Notes under the pieces: generated by a model
The model's database searches: none
Seen by the model: only the letters and a program-made list of their open reading frames with translations
What the model was told of the DNA's origin: nothing
Origin: DROE01 sp964569865
Lineage (GTDB): Bacteria; Pseudomonadota; Alphaproteobacteria; Rhizobiales; Devosiaceae
DNA: 34,066 bases
Assembly: GCA_964569865.1 (NCBI GenBank)
Contig: CAZMVQ010000022.1
Span: 1-34,066 of the forward strand
Reading direction: 5' to 3'
Program-made: the position numbers and the translations under genes
Shown: in pieces, positions 7,976 through 16,291 of the stretch
How positions within the stretch are numbered: position 1 is the stretch's first letter
Layout: each line of letters starts with the position of its first letter

Positions 7976-8397
7976 AGCAAAAGCAGGTTGGAAAAGCGTT
8001 TTAGGGTTTTACGCAGGATCTTTTTTTCCTCTGCGTTTAGATCGTCCATCAAAGCCTCTTGCAATTGCTGCCACTGGGCCACCAGATTTTTGCGCAATTT
8101 GCGACCCTGTTTCGTCAATTTAGTGCTGGCAAGTTCGTTAGTGCCCGAAAAATCTCTGGTGATCATGGACAGGGAAATCAAACGGTTTATGCGCAATTGC
8201 AATGTATGATCGGTCAGGCCGGTGCGGGTGCAAAGCTGTTTATCACTTAAGGCCTTCTTGCCCTTCAAAGCCAGAATAATGGCATCATCGCCTGAATATA
8301 TTCCCATTTGCTGCAAGGGGCGCTGCAATGTCAGGCGGGCCAACTGGCCCGCTTCGATCAGGTGATAAAGGGTTGAATTATTCACTTTTTTAGCCAT
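7972..8397 (-). CDS. MarR-family transcriptional regulator
   Basis: A 141-residue protein with a winged helix-turn-helix of MarR type: recognition region around residues 50-75 (LSDKQLCTRTGLTDHTLQLRINRLISLSMI), wing (RDFSGTNELASTKLTKQGRKL) and flanking dimerisation helices. MarR proteins are usually repressors of nearby genes that respond to small ligands. The target here is unknown. It is not ModE-like, as there is no molybdate-binding Mop domain. It lies tail-to-tail with modC, overlapping by four bases. No Shine-Dalgarno sequence is visible before its ATG (the bases upstream read CCCTCC on this strand), so it may be leaderless or weakly translated. Confidence 0.8.
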   Translation of the reverse strand: MAKKVNNSTLYHLIEAGQLARLTLQRPLQQMGIYSGDDAIILALKGKKALSDKQLCTRTGLTDHTLQLRINRLISLSMITRDFSGTNELASTKLTKQGRKLRKNLVAQWQQLQEALMDDLNAEEKKILRKTLKRFSNLLLL

Positions 8398-8497
8398 GGA
8401 GGGATAATAGTTGTTTTTTGTCCCGGGCGCGATGGAATGGTTAAAATATCGTTAATCTTAAATGTTTGGGCGCGATAGCACCATTTGCCCAACCGCA

Positions 8498-8528
8498 AAA
8501 AACCCCGGAGTTATTAGCCCCGGGGTTT
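8498..8528 (-). terminator. Rho-independent terminator of the 5'-nucleotidase gene
   Basis: On the minus strand AACCCCGG pairs with CCGGGGTT across a short loop and is followed by six T. It lies about 30 bases past the nucleotidase stop. Confidence 0.85.
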
Positions 8529-8555
8529 GATGTTTTTTGATAGTTTTAGCGATTG

Positions 8556-10142
8556 TTACTGGGAAATACGACCATCCACATATGGGGTATATCCGTCAGC
8601 CTTGCCCAAAAATTCAGATACGACTTCGGCCAAATCAGGACCAAAATCATATACATTATTGGCGTCAACAAACATGGAATAACCATCACCACCATTGCGA
8701 ACATAATTGTTGGAAACAACGCCGTATTCAGCATCTGGATCAATGGGCATCCACTGGCCATCTTGCTGTACCCGCACTGCGGTTATGCGTCCTTCATTGG
8801 CGGCAATTGTTGGATCCCAGTCGAATTGCAGACCGGCAACCTGAGGGAAGCGACCCTTGACTTCTTCCACCTGACTTACGCCATTTTCTAACGCTGCAAT
8901 GATGGTTGCGCCAGAAACATAGAATGTGGAAAGCGTGTTCTGGAAAGGTAATACCATAAACACTTCACCCATGGTCACTTCACCAGAATCAATGGAGGCA
9001 CGAAGTCCTCCACCGTTTTGAATGGCAATGGTTATGCCCTGACCTTTAACGCGATCAAGCATGGCATCGGCAACCAGATTACCCATCTGGCATTCTTCAA
9101 CCCTGCAAACGGCGCGATCGCCCTCGATCGCATCGGCTGCTTGTGCCACCACCTGTTGGCGAATTTCCTCAAGAGGAATAGCCATTTCGGTTACGCGATC
9201 TTTTACCGAGGCGTTTTCAACTACCGAGGCATCCATGATTAATGGCTCGCCGGTGGCGGAGGTTAGATTGCCATCATCATCAAAAACAGCGTTAAGCTCG
9301 CCAAGGAATTTACCGTAGGCAAAAGCTGAAACAACAGCGGTATTGCCAACCATGGTCGGATAGGGGCCATCGGCATTTTCTGCAACGTTGGATAGATAGG
9401 CGTTGGAGTGTCCGGCAACAATAATATCAACGCCGGTGGTTCTGGCGGCTAAATCAAGATCGGTAAGATAGCCGGAGTGGGACATGACGATGATAATATT
9501 CACCCCTTCTGCCGTTAGACGATCAACCTCTGCCTGCACCGCCGGTACGGGATCAGAAAATGTGATATTTTTGCCCGGGCTGGCCAACTCGTCAGTATCT
9601 TGAGGAGTTAGACCGATCAAACCGATTTTTCTTCCACCCCGTTCAAGGACGGTGGATTTTTGAAGAACTCCAGCCAGCAACGGCTCGGCTGAAACATCAG
9701 CGTTGGACATAAGAATCGGGAAATTTATCGTGTCCATAAATCCGCGAAGAACTTCCGGCCCATCGTCAAATTCATGATTGCCCACGGTCATGGCATCATA
9801 TCCAAGCCGGTTCATCATTTCTGCGGTGAACTGTCCTTTGTAATAGGTGTAAAAAAGCGTGCCCTGAAACTGGTCGCCGCCATCAAGCAGTAGTGAATTT
9901 TCTGCTCGCTCGCGTGCACCCTCAATGGCGGTGAGCAAACGGGCCGAGCCGCCAAAACACTTGCCTTCCAGATTATCATCCACCGAGCAGGGGCCGTTAA
10001 ACCTGCTGATCGGCTCAAAACGAGCATGAAAATCATTGGTGTGTAAAACGGTTAATTGATATTGCGCCAGCGCGGGGCTGATAAAGCCAAATCCGGCAAT
10101 GACCACTGAGCCCATAAGGGCGGATTTTAGTATATGGTTCAT
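8556..10142 (-). CDS. Periplasmic 5'-nucleotidase / UshA-like metallophosphatase
   Basis: A 528-residue exported enzyme: signal peptide 1-26 (cleaved after SPALA), then an N-terminal calcineurin-like metallophosphatase domain and a C-terminal 5'-nucleotidase domain. Metal-binding motifs are in place: NDFH at 36-39, GGDQ at 88-91, GNHEFD at 121-126, a His in MSHSGY and GHSN. The substrate-specificity domain shows NGGGLRASI and VLPFQNTL. Such enzymes release phosphate from extracellular nucleotides or nucleotide sugars. AGGAGG lies before the ATG. It is a single-gene unit with its own terminator. The family includes 2',3'-cyclic phosphodiesterases, so exact substrate is open. Confidence 0.9.
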   Translation of the reverse strand: MNHILKSALMGSVVIAGFGFISPALAQYQLTVLHTNDFHARFEPISRFNGPCSVDDNLEGKCFGGSARLLTAIEGARERAENSLLLDGGDQFQGTLFYTYYKGQFTAEMMNRLGYDAMTVGNHEFDDGPEVLRGFMDTINFPILMSNADVSAEPLLAGVLQKSTVLERGGRKIGLIGLTPQDTDELASPGKNITFSDPVPAVQAEVDRLTAEGVNIIIVMSHSGYLTDLDLAARTTGVDIIVAGHSNAYLSNVAENADGPYPTMVGNTAVVSAFAYGKFLGELNAVFDDDGNLTSATGEPLIMDASVVENASVKDRVTEMAIPLEEIRQQVVAQAADAIEGDRAVCRVEECQMGNLVADAMLDRVKGQGITIAIQNGGGLRASIDSGEVTMGEVFMVLPFQNTLSTFYVSGATIIAALENGVSQVEEVKGRFPQVAGLQFDWDPTIAANEGRITAVRVQQDGQWMPIDPDAEYGVVSNNYVRNGGDGYSMFVDANNVYDFGPDLAEVVSEFLGKADGYTPYVDGRISQ

Positions 10143-10454
10143 AAGTTCCTCCTGTTGCCAATTTTTTGTTAGCGAACTTCTTAGACCAAGTTCTCGGTCA
10201 GGATTTTTTCAATCGTGACGAGGACACCTTAGATTTAATTGTTATTACATGGAACATAGTTTTTAGGATTATTTTGGACAATTTGAAAAGCTTTTGAATT
10301 TGCTCTGAATTAGAGCGAAGCGAAAATTTTGTGGGAATTGTGGGTTAAAAAACACAATTTAAAAGAAAACTAATTGCCCAAAAAAAAGCTAAACCGGTTG
10401 CAAATTGAGCTTTCATCCTTAAGTTAGAAGATAGGTCAACTGGGAGAAAACGGC
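10143..10454. other. Intergenic region between divergent 5'-nucleotidase and qmcA-like genes
   Basis: 312 bases without a plausible gene, holding the promoters of two divergent transcripts. One inverted repeat stands out: AATTGTG at 10336-10342 pairs with CACAATT at 10353-10359 around an A-rich 10-base loop. It could be an operator or small hairpin. I see no PhoB box. Confidence 0.6.
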
Positions 10455-11417
10455 ATGGACGGTCTTAGTGTAACACTTATTGCGTTGGGCATTTTGCTCA
10501 TTCTGGTGCTGTTTGCGGGGGCCAAAATGGTTCCGCAGGGGTTCAATTTTACAATCGAGAGATTCGGTCGTTATACGCGCACCCTCAAGCCCGGCCTTAG
10601 CCTTATCGTGCCGTTTATTGATAGTATCGGGCGCAAAATGAACATGATGGAACAGGTGCTGGATGTGCCCCATCAGGAAGTCATCACCAAGGATAATGCA
10701 ACGGTCACAGCAAACGGGGTGACGTTTTATCAGATTATTGATGCACCGGCTGCCGCCTATGAAGTGGCGCGGTTGGAGCATGCTATTCTTAATCTGACCA
10801 TGACAAATATCAGAACGGTCATGGGCTCAATGGATCTGGATGAATTATTGTCCAACCGCGATGAAATTAATGTCCGGTTGCTGCGTGTTGTCGATGAAGC
10901 GGTTTCTCCGTGGGGCGTGAAAATTTCACGCATCGAGATCAAGGATATTGATCCACCAAAAGATTTGATTGAAGCCATGGGGCGTCAGATGAAGGCGGAA
11001 CGTGAAAAACGTGCCACGATTCTTGAATCAGAAGGTGCAAGACAGGCAGCTATTCTAAAGGCTGAAGGTCTAAAACAATCGCAGGTATTAGAAGCGGAAG
11101 GGCGGCGCGAAGCGGCGTTTCGTGATGCGGAGGCCCGTGAAAGGGGCGCAGAAGCCGAGGCACAGGCCACAAAAGTGGTATCGGAGGCTATTGCGGCCGG
11201 CGATGTGCAGGCGATCAATTATTTTGTCGCCAACAATTACATCAAGGCTCTTGAAGGCATAGCAAAATCACCCAATCAAAAAGTCCTGATGATGCCCCTT
11301 GAAGCGGCCAGCGTTATCGGGGCAATTGGTGGTATTGGCGAGATTGCAAAAGAAGCATTTGGCTCTGGCTCTACTTCTAAAAAGGCTCGTGGCGGTCGTC
11401 CGCCAAGCGCTGGCTAA
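10455..11417 (+). CDS. SPFH/Band 7 membrane protein, QmcA/stomatin-like
   Basis: A 320-residue protein: one N-terminal membrane helix (residues about 5-25), the SPFH domain (VPQGFNFTIERFGRYTRTLKPG onward to about residue 185, with IEIKDIDPPKDL), then a long Ala/Glu-rich coiled coil (ESEGARQAAILKAEG, repeated EAEG/DAEA pattern) and a C-terminal oligomerisation region. SPFH proteins build large membrane-bound cages or rings and organise membrane microdomains and proteases. GGGAGA lies before the ATG. The next gene is nfeD, 42 bases away. QmcA-type SPFH and NfeD proteins are a standard operon pair and bind each other. Confidence 0.92.
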   Translation: MDGLSVTLIALGILLILVLFAGAKMVPQGFNFTIERFGRYTRTLKPGLSLIVPFIDSIGRKMNMMEQVLDVPHQEVITKDNATVTANGVTFYQIIDAPAAAYEVARLEHAILNLTMTNIRTVMGSMDLDELLSNRDEINVRLLRVVDEAVSPWGVKISRIEIKDIDPPKDLIEAMGRQMKAEREKRATILESEGARQAAILKAEGLKQSQVLEAEGRREAAFRDAEARERGAEAEAQATKVVSEAIAAGDVQAINYFVANNYIKALEGIAKSPNQKVLMMPLEAASVIGAIGGIGEIAKEAFGSGSTSKKARGGRPPSAG

Positions 11418-11459
11418 TCACCTGGCAATTCGGATGAAACAGCACGAAGGATCAAATAA

Positions 11460-11936
11460 ATGGATTTATTAAATCTCTTTGCCGAATATGGAGCCTGGTC
11501 GTGGATAGTTGGCGGGCTGGTTTTGCTGGCGATTGAACTTATTGCACCGGGTGGTGTTTTTGTCTGGCTTGGCGGGGCGGCAGTTCTTACCGGCCTGTTT
11601 ACCTTGGTCAACTCGTCGCTGCCATTGCCGTTTCAATTTGCAATATTTGGGGCGCTTTCATTATTGGCGCTAATGGGCTGGATTGCAGTACGACGTCGGA
11701 CGCTTGGTGAAACCGATTCGCCATTTTTGAATAAAAGAGCCGAACGTCATATGGGTAAAGAGGGTTTTTTGAGTGAGCCGATTGTCGGAGAAACCGGACG
11801 TATGGAGCTTGGAGACAGTGTTTGGCGGGTGACCGGACCTGAATTGCCCGTAGGGCACAGGGTTAAAATCGTCGGTAGCAATGGCTCGATGCTGGAGGTG
11901 ATTTCAGCTGAAAAGGGTCGGGTTGAAACTGTCTAG
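11460..11936 (+). CDS. NfeD family membrane protein (short form)
   Basis: A 158-residue protein with three or four membrane helices in the first 80 residues (WSWIVGGLVLLAIELIAPGGVFVWLGGAAVL) followed by the soluble OB-fold domain (GKEGFLSEPIVGETGRMELGD to the C-terminus). It lacks the N-terminal ClpP-like protease domain of long NfeD proteins, which fits the short form that pairs with QmcA. It probably sits with the upstream SPFH protein in one membrane complex. AAGGA precedes the ATG. It ends 44 bases from the converging motB-like gene. Confidence 0.88.
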   Translation: MDLLNLFAEYGAWSWIVGGLVLLAIELIAPGGVFVWLGGAAVLTGLFTLVNSSLPLPFQFAIFGALSLLALMGWIAVRRRTLGETDSPFLNKRAERHMGKEGFLSEPIVGETGRMELGDSVWRVTGPELPVGHRVKIVGSNGSMLEVISAEKGRVETV

Positions 11937-11980
11937 AAGCCGGACCGATTGTAAAAACTGGGTCTTGATTTGTAACTTTA

Positions 11981-12832
11981 TCAGGGCTGCAATTCCGGTG
12001 GAACCGGTGGTTCTTCGATCATAATCAATATTGAAACACGCTGATTAGCATTCAAATAGGGGTTGTTTGGAAAAAACGGCTCGGCATCTGCTTGGCCGAC
12101 AACCGAGTGAATTCGCCCGGAATTAAGTCCAAACTCCTCGAGAATCGAGCGCACAACATTGGCTCTGTCGCTGGATAGTTCCCATTTTCCATAACGGGGA
12201 TTGGCGTATATGGATCCGGCTGCTGTGTGGCCGGTAACTCTAATCTGATTGGGCAATTGGGCCAACACCGGGGCTATGGCGGCGATGGCTTTACGGGTCA
12301 TTTCATAGGGGTATTTGGACCCTTCGGGGAACATGGAGCGCCCCTCTTGATCGGCAATTACAATGTTCAGGCCTTCTTCGGTTTCCTGCAGGATCAGGCT
12401 TTTGGAAATCGAGGTTATATCGGGCAAATCCTGCCAGGCTTGGCGCAAAGTTGCCGTGGCCAGAGAAAAGCGGGCAACTTCTTTTACCTCATTGGGTGAA
12501 ATCTTAAAGGTGTTGGCATTGGGACCCTGGGATTGATTCTCGTCGTTTCTTTCAGTGGCAAATTCCGTATTTTCTTCGTTTTCAACCAATGATAACCGCT
12601 TGACGAAATCGCGCTGTGGATTGCCATCTCGTTCCACCACCCCGGCCCGTTGTTCTTCCATACGGATGCCAAATGCGTCTTTAACCGAACCGGCAACAAT
12701 CTGGAGTTTTTCGGTGTCTTGAATGGAGAACGAAATTAAAAGAACAAAAAACACCACTAGAATCGACATCAGGTCAGCGAATGTCAAAAGCCATTCGGGA
12801 AGACCATCGGGTTTTAGAATTTTGCGAGCCAT
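11981..12832 (-). CDS. motB: Flagellar stator protein MotB/PomB family
   Basis: A 283-residue protein with a short cytoplasmic start, one membrane helix carrying the ion-binding aspartate (Asp20 in LTFADLMSILVVFFVLLISFS), a linker rich in Asn/Glu (residues about 60-110), and a C-terminal OmpA-like peptidoglycan-binding domain (IRVTGHTAAG, ELSSDRANVVRSILEEFGL, ANQRVSILIMI). It anchors the stator to the cell wall. The TFADLMS...FFVLLISFS helix matches the PomB form better than the E. coli MotB form. It starts 18 bases after the PomA-like gene. No other flagellar gene is in view. Confidence 0.9.
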   Translation of the reverse strand: MARKILKPDGLPEWLLTFADLMSILVVFFVLLISFSIQDTEKLQIVAGSVKDAFGIRMEEQRAGVVERDGNPQRDFVKRLSLVENEENTEFATERNDENQSQGPNANTFKISPNEVKEVARFSLATATLRQAWQDLPDITSISKSLILQETEEGLNIVIADQEGRSMFPEGSKYPYEMTRKAIAAIAPVLAQLPNQIRVTGHTAAGSIYANPRYGKWELSSDRANVVRSILEEFGLNSGRIHSVVGQADAEPFFPNNPYLNANQRVSILIMIEEPPVPPELQP

Positions 12833-12850
12833 GATTTTTGTCCCGAGCTT

Positions 12851-13627
12851 TTAAGCTGCCTCTTCTTCTGCGAGCAGGACCAGTTGCTGGGCATCAGGCA
12901 GGTAAGAAATAAGCATTTCACGGATCAGGGCCGGGCTTTTACCGTCCCGAATGGCGACAATTCCATCAATGATCAGGGTTTGATTTATTTCTTCGACCCC
13001 AAATTTGGCGGTCAATTTGTCTGAAATTGGCAGGCAGACCAGATTGGCCAACACGGCACCATAAAGAGTTGTAAGCAAAGCGATGGCCATGGCGGGACCA
13101 ATTTTTGAGGGGTCATCCATATTGGCAAGCATTTGCACGAGGCCGATCAGAGTGCCGATCATGCCAAAGGCCGGTGCAGCGTCGCCAAGGGTTTTGAATA
13201 CTCTTTGACCCTCTGTCAGGCGGGTCAGATATTGATCTCTGGCCAACTCCATGGATTCTTTGATGAATTTAAGCTCATAGCCGTCGGCGATAAATTGGGC
13301 ACCTTTTTTCAGGTTTGGCTCATCAAGTTCAATGCTCTCAAGACCCAAAGGGCCGGTTTTGCGAACGATGTCGCCCATTTCTGAAATTTTGTCGAGGATT
13401 TCGCGCGGTTCAACTTTTTTGTGGGAAAAAGCCACTTTGCCGCCGGTGGCAAAGGCCTGAATTATTCCTGACAGGGGAAAACGGACAAGGGTTGCGGCCA
13501 TGCCCCCGCCAATAACAATCATCACAGATGGTCCATCCATGAACTGGCCAAACGATCCGCCAAGTAAAATCGCCACGGATATAAAAGCCGCGCCGCCAAT
13601 AATTCCGATGATGGTCGCCAGATCCAT
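12851..13627 (-). CDS. motA: Flagellar stator protein MotA/PomA family
   Basis: A 258-residue protein with four membrane helices and the large cytoplasmic loop that contacts the rotor. The sequence follows PomA closely in layout: MDLATIIGIIGG at the start, VFKTLGDAAPAFGMIGTLIGLVQMLANMDD in the third helix region and IGPAMAIALLTTLYGAVLANL in the fourth. PomA/PomB stators of Vibrio are driven by sodium, but sequence type alone does not prove the ion. I start at ATG 13627, which has GGGA seven bases upstream, rather than a TTG four codons earlier. MotB follows in the same operon. Confidence 0.9.
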   Translation of the reverse strand: MDLATIIGIIGGAAFISVAILLGGSFGQFMDGPSVMIVIGGGMAATLVRFPLSGIIQAFATGGKVAFSHKKVEPREILDKISEMGDIVRKTGPLGLESIELDEPNLKKGAQFIADGYELKFIKESMELARDQYLTRLTEGQRVFKTLGDAAPAFGMIGTLIGLVQMLANMDDPSKIGPAMAIALLTTLYGAVLANLVCLPISDKLTAKFGVEEINQTLIIDGIVAIRDGKSPALIREMLISYLPDAQQLVLLAEEEAA

Positions 13628-13875
13628 ATTTTTTCCCAAACCCTTAAATGATTTTATTGCAGTTCTGTTCAGACAAATATGGCCCAGAGTTGGGAAATTT
13701 TCCTTTAAGGGGAAGGGTTAACATTTGGTTTTTATTTTAAGGCTAGCCCGGTTTGATAAGGTTTGGTTAACCATAAAATGACAGGTTCAATCTGGAATAA
13801 TCAGATTTGGAATCATGAATTTACCGGCAAAAATCAACAGCTTCACGAACCTTCGAACAGTGACGGTGTGAAATT

Positions 13876-15282
13876 ATGATGCGTGGGCGCTTTTTATTTG
13901 CTTATACATTTCTGGTGGCGGCAGGATTTGGCGCCGTGGCCATCGCTCAGCAGGGTGACGGATCAGGTTCATCCAATCCTCAACTCTATGCAGTGCAGAA
14001 CAATCAACAAAATATTGCTGTTCAAATTGAAGCAAACGCCCATAGTGATTATTCTTCCGGGTGCATTGGTGGATGTGAAACCTTAGATATATCCGGATTG
14101 TTGCCCCTCTCGACCCTTAGGGAGGTATCCACTCACCAAATTGCACAACAGATAAATCTTGATGGAATATCAACTCAGGGAAAAGAGCCATTTGATCCGT
14201 TTTTTGAGGTGGATTGGTCGATTGGGCTTTCCGCTGCAAGCCGGGTGGGCTCGGACCCCGTACGCAATGCCATTAGCGTAACCCCTGAGTTTTCTCTGAC
14301 AAATATCGGACTTCGCGCTCAATTCTCGTTAGGGGCAGAAGCTGCTTTGTCGGTCAGTGATGCGCAACTGATAAGGGTCGAAGCGATTGCTCTTTCTTAT
14401 GGGGGATCGTATGCGCTGGATGCGCTTACCCGTCTGAATTCATCTATCAATATTGATCTAAGTCAGGGGGATGCAAGCGCTCCGGGTGTGCCTGACAATG
14501 TGGTGCAATTGCCCTTGCAAGTTTCAGCGCGAGGCGAGGCGGGGATTGAGCGTCAATTTGGGCGCTTTGGCTTGTTGGGAGCATTGCAACTGGAAGGAAA
14601 TGTGCAAACCCCAACCCTGTTAAGCGGGAATGTTGAGCAGGATAATTCAGACAGAAATTTTGTTGGCCTTGGGGGAAATCTCAGAGCTTCCTATGAAATT
14701 ACCCCCAATCTGGTTGGCTTTGTTGCGGGTGACCTGACACGTAACTGGTATGACGCAGCGCCGATATTACCCGGTATAAAACTGGATGGCTGGAATTTGG
14801 GCTTGCGGGGTGGTGCGCAATTGAATTGGCGCGATGTGCTGGTCTCTGAATTTTCTATCGGCTATCGGCTACGCAGTTTTGATGATGCAACAATAGCACA
14901 ATTGGGTGCAACAATATTTGGTTTGGATATAAATTATACGCCCAACAATGCCATAAATGCCGGGGTGCAATTATCCACCAGCCTGACCCCTCAAGATTTA
15001 AGCAATTCACGTCCCGCTTCCATAGATTATAGCGCGGCGATAAATCTTGGATATCAGCTTAACAGTGTTTTTGGATTGCGCGGCACCGTTTCTGGAGAAT
15101 GGGTGCGACCGGTTAGCGGTAGTGAAAATCAAACCAGTGTTAGCGCCGGGGCGGGTGCTGATTTTACCATCAACAAAAATCTTTTACTGAGTGCGGATTA
15201 TTCCTATAGCTGGGCGCAAAGACAACCAAGTGATGATGAATATGAGCATGCGCTGATTTTAGGAATGAGATTTTCCCGCTAG
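13876..15282 (+). CDS. Outer-membrane beta-barrel protein, uncharacterised
   Basis: A 468-residue exported protein: signal peptide 1-24 (ending GAVAIA before QQGDG), a variable region with a pair of Cys (SSGCIGGCETLD), then a long series of alternating hydrophobic and polar strands (GLLGALQLEGNVQT, NLVGFVAGDLTRNWY, LLLSADYSYSWAQ) ending in LILGMRFSR, as expected for a barrel whose last strand carries a near-terminal Phe. It resembles the broad beta-barrel families (BBP2-like) found in alphaproteobacteria, for which no function is set. It is a single gene, tail-to-tail with galU at 14 bases spacing. Confidence 0.75.
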   Translation: MMRGRFLFAYTFLVAAGFGAVAIAQQGDGSGSSNPQLYAVQNNQQNIAVQIEANAHSDYSSGCIGGCETLDISGLLPLSTLREVSTHQIAQQINLDGISTQGKEPFDPFFEVDWSIGLSAASRVGSDPVRNAISVTPEFSLTNIGLRAQFSLGAEAALSVSDAQLIRVEAIALSYGGSYALDALTRLNSSINIDLSQGDASAPGVPDNVVQLPLQVSARGEAGIERQFGRFGLLGALQLEGNVQTPTLLSGNVEQDNSDRNFVGLGGNLRASYEITPNLVGFVAGDLTRNWYDAAPILPGIKLDGWNLGLRGGAQLNWRDVLVSEFSIGYRLRSFDDATIAQLGATIFGLDINYTPNNAINAGVQLSTSLTPQDLSNSRPASIDYSAAINLGYQLNSVFGLRGTVSGEWVRPVSGSENQTSVSAGAGADFTINKNLLLSADYSYSWAQRQPSDDEYEHALILGMRFSR

Positions 15283-15296
15283 AGCGTTTTTAAGGC

Positions 15297-16181
15297 TTAT
15301 GAGCCTGTGGCAACGGTTTGCAGCTCTTTCATGAAATCATGGGAAATGTCTTTGCGATCTAATGCAAAAACAATATTGGCGGTTAAAAACCCCACTTTTG
15401 ATCCACAATCAAATGAGCGACCCTTATATTTCACGCCGGTAAAGCCCTGATGCTCCATCAATTTATGCATGGCATCGGTGATTTGAATTTCTCCACCGGC
15501 GCCCTTTGCCTGGTTTGAAATCAAATCAAATATTTCCGGCTGCAATATATAGCGACCTGAAATTATCAGGTTGGAGGGGGCGTCTTCAATTTTTGGTTTT
15601 TCCACCATGCCGGTAATTTCAAATCCGGTATCGTCTCCCGCGCCACGGGCGACTACCCCATAGGATGATATGTCCTCAGGGGCGGCTTCTTCTACGGCGA
15701 TGATGTTATTTCCGGTTCTTTCATAGGCGGCAATCATCTGGGTCAATACGCCGGGATCGCTTTTTAGCAACATATCGGGAAGCAACAGCGCAAACGGCTC
15801 ATTGCCTACCAGATCGCGGGCGCACCATACGGCATGGCCCAGACCTAAAGGCTCCTGCTGACGGGTAAAACTGGTTTGTCCAGCTATGGGCAGATCGCGT
15901 TGCAGTTCTTTTAAGGCTTCCAGTTTGCCGCGTTTTTTTAGGGTTTCTTCCAGTTCAAACTGGCGATCAAAATGATCTTCGATAACGCCCTTGTTGCGAC
16001 CGGTAATAAATACAAAATGCTCGATGCCCGCTTCTTTTGCTTCATCCACCGCATATTGGATCAGGGGCCTGTCGACCACGGGAAGCATTTCTTTTGGCAT
16101 GGCTTTGGTGGCCGGTAAAAACCTTGTGCCAAGTCCGGCAACGGGGAAAACGGCAATTCTGACTTTTTTTGGCAATTTCAT
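15297..16181 (-). CDS. galU: UTP-glucose-1-phosphate uridylyltransferase
   Basis: A 294-residue nucleotidyltransferase that makes UDP-glucose for exopolysaccharide, LPS and cell-envelope glycans. Signatures: VFPVAGLGTRFLPATKAMPK (residues 11-30, UTP binding), MLPVVDRPLIQYAVDEA, LGLGHAVWCARDLVG, LLPDMLL, VEKP and ISGRYIL. Length is the family norm. It is divergent from galE across about 110 bases that must hold both promoters. The next enzyme on UDP-glucose, GalE, is thus encoded back-to-back with it. Confidence 0.94.
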   Translation of the reverse strand: MKLPKKVRIAVFPVAGLGTRFLPATKAMPKEMLPVVDRPLIQYAVDEAKEAGIEHFVFITGRNKGVIEDHFDRQFELEETLKKRGKLEALKELQRDLPIAGQTSFTRQQEPLGLGHAVWCARDLVGNEPFALLLPDMLLKSDPGVLTQMIAAYERTGNNIIAVEEAAPEDISSYGVVARGAGDDTGFEITGMVEKPKIEDAPSNLIISGRYILQPEIFDLISNQAKGAGGEIQITDAMHKLMEHQGFTGVKYKGRSFDCGSKVGFLTANIVFALDRKDISHDFMKELQTVATGS

Positions 16182-16291
16182 TTCACCTATACTGGAATTT
16201 TATATTTTGCTGCTAGCAGATCAAACTGAAGTTTTTAATTTTTTTGCTGACGACAATTAGACTTGTAATAACTGGATTTGGAGTAATAAAT

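Noticed and set aside
10143..10454. PhoB box for the 5'-nucleotidase
   Set aside because: I looked for the paired CTGTCAT-like repeats and found none.
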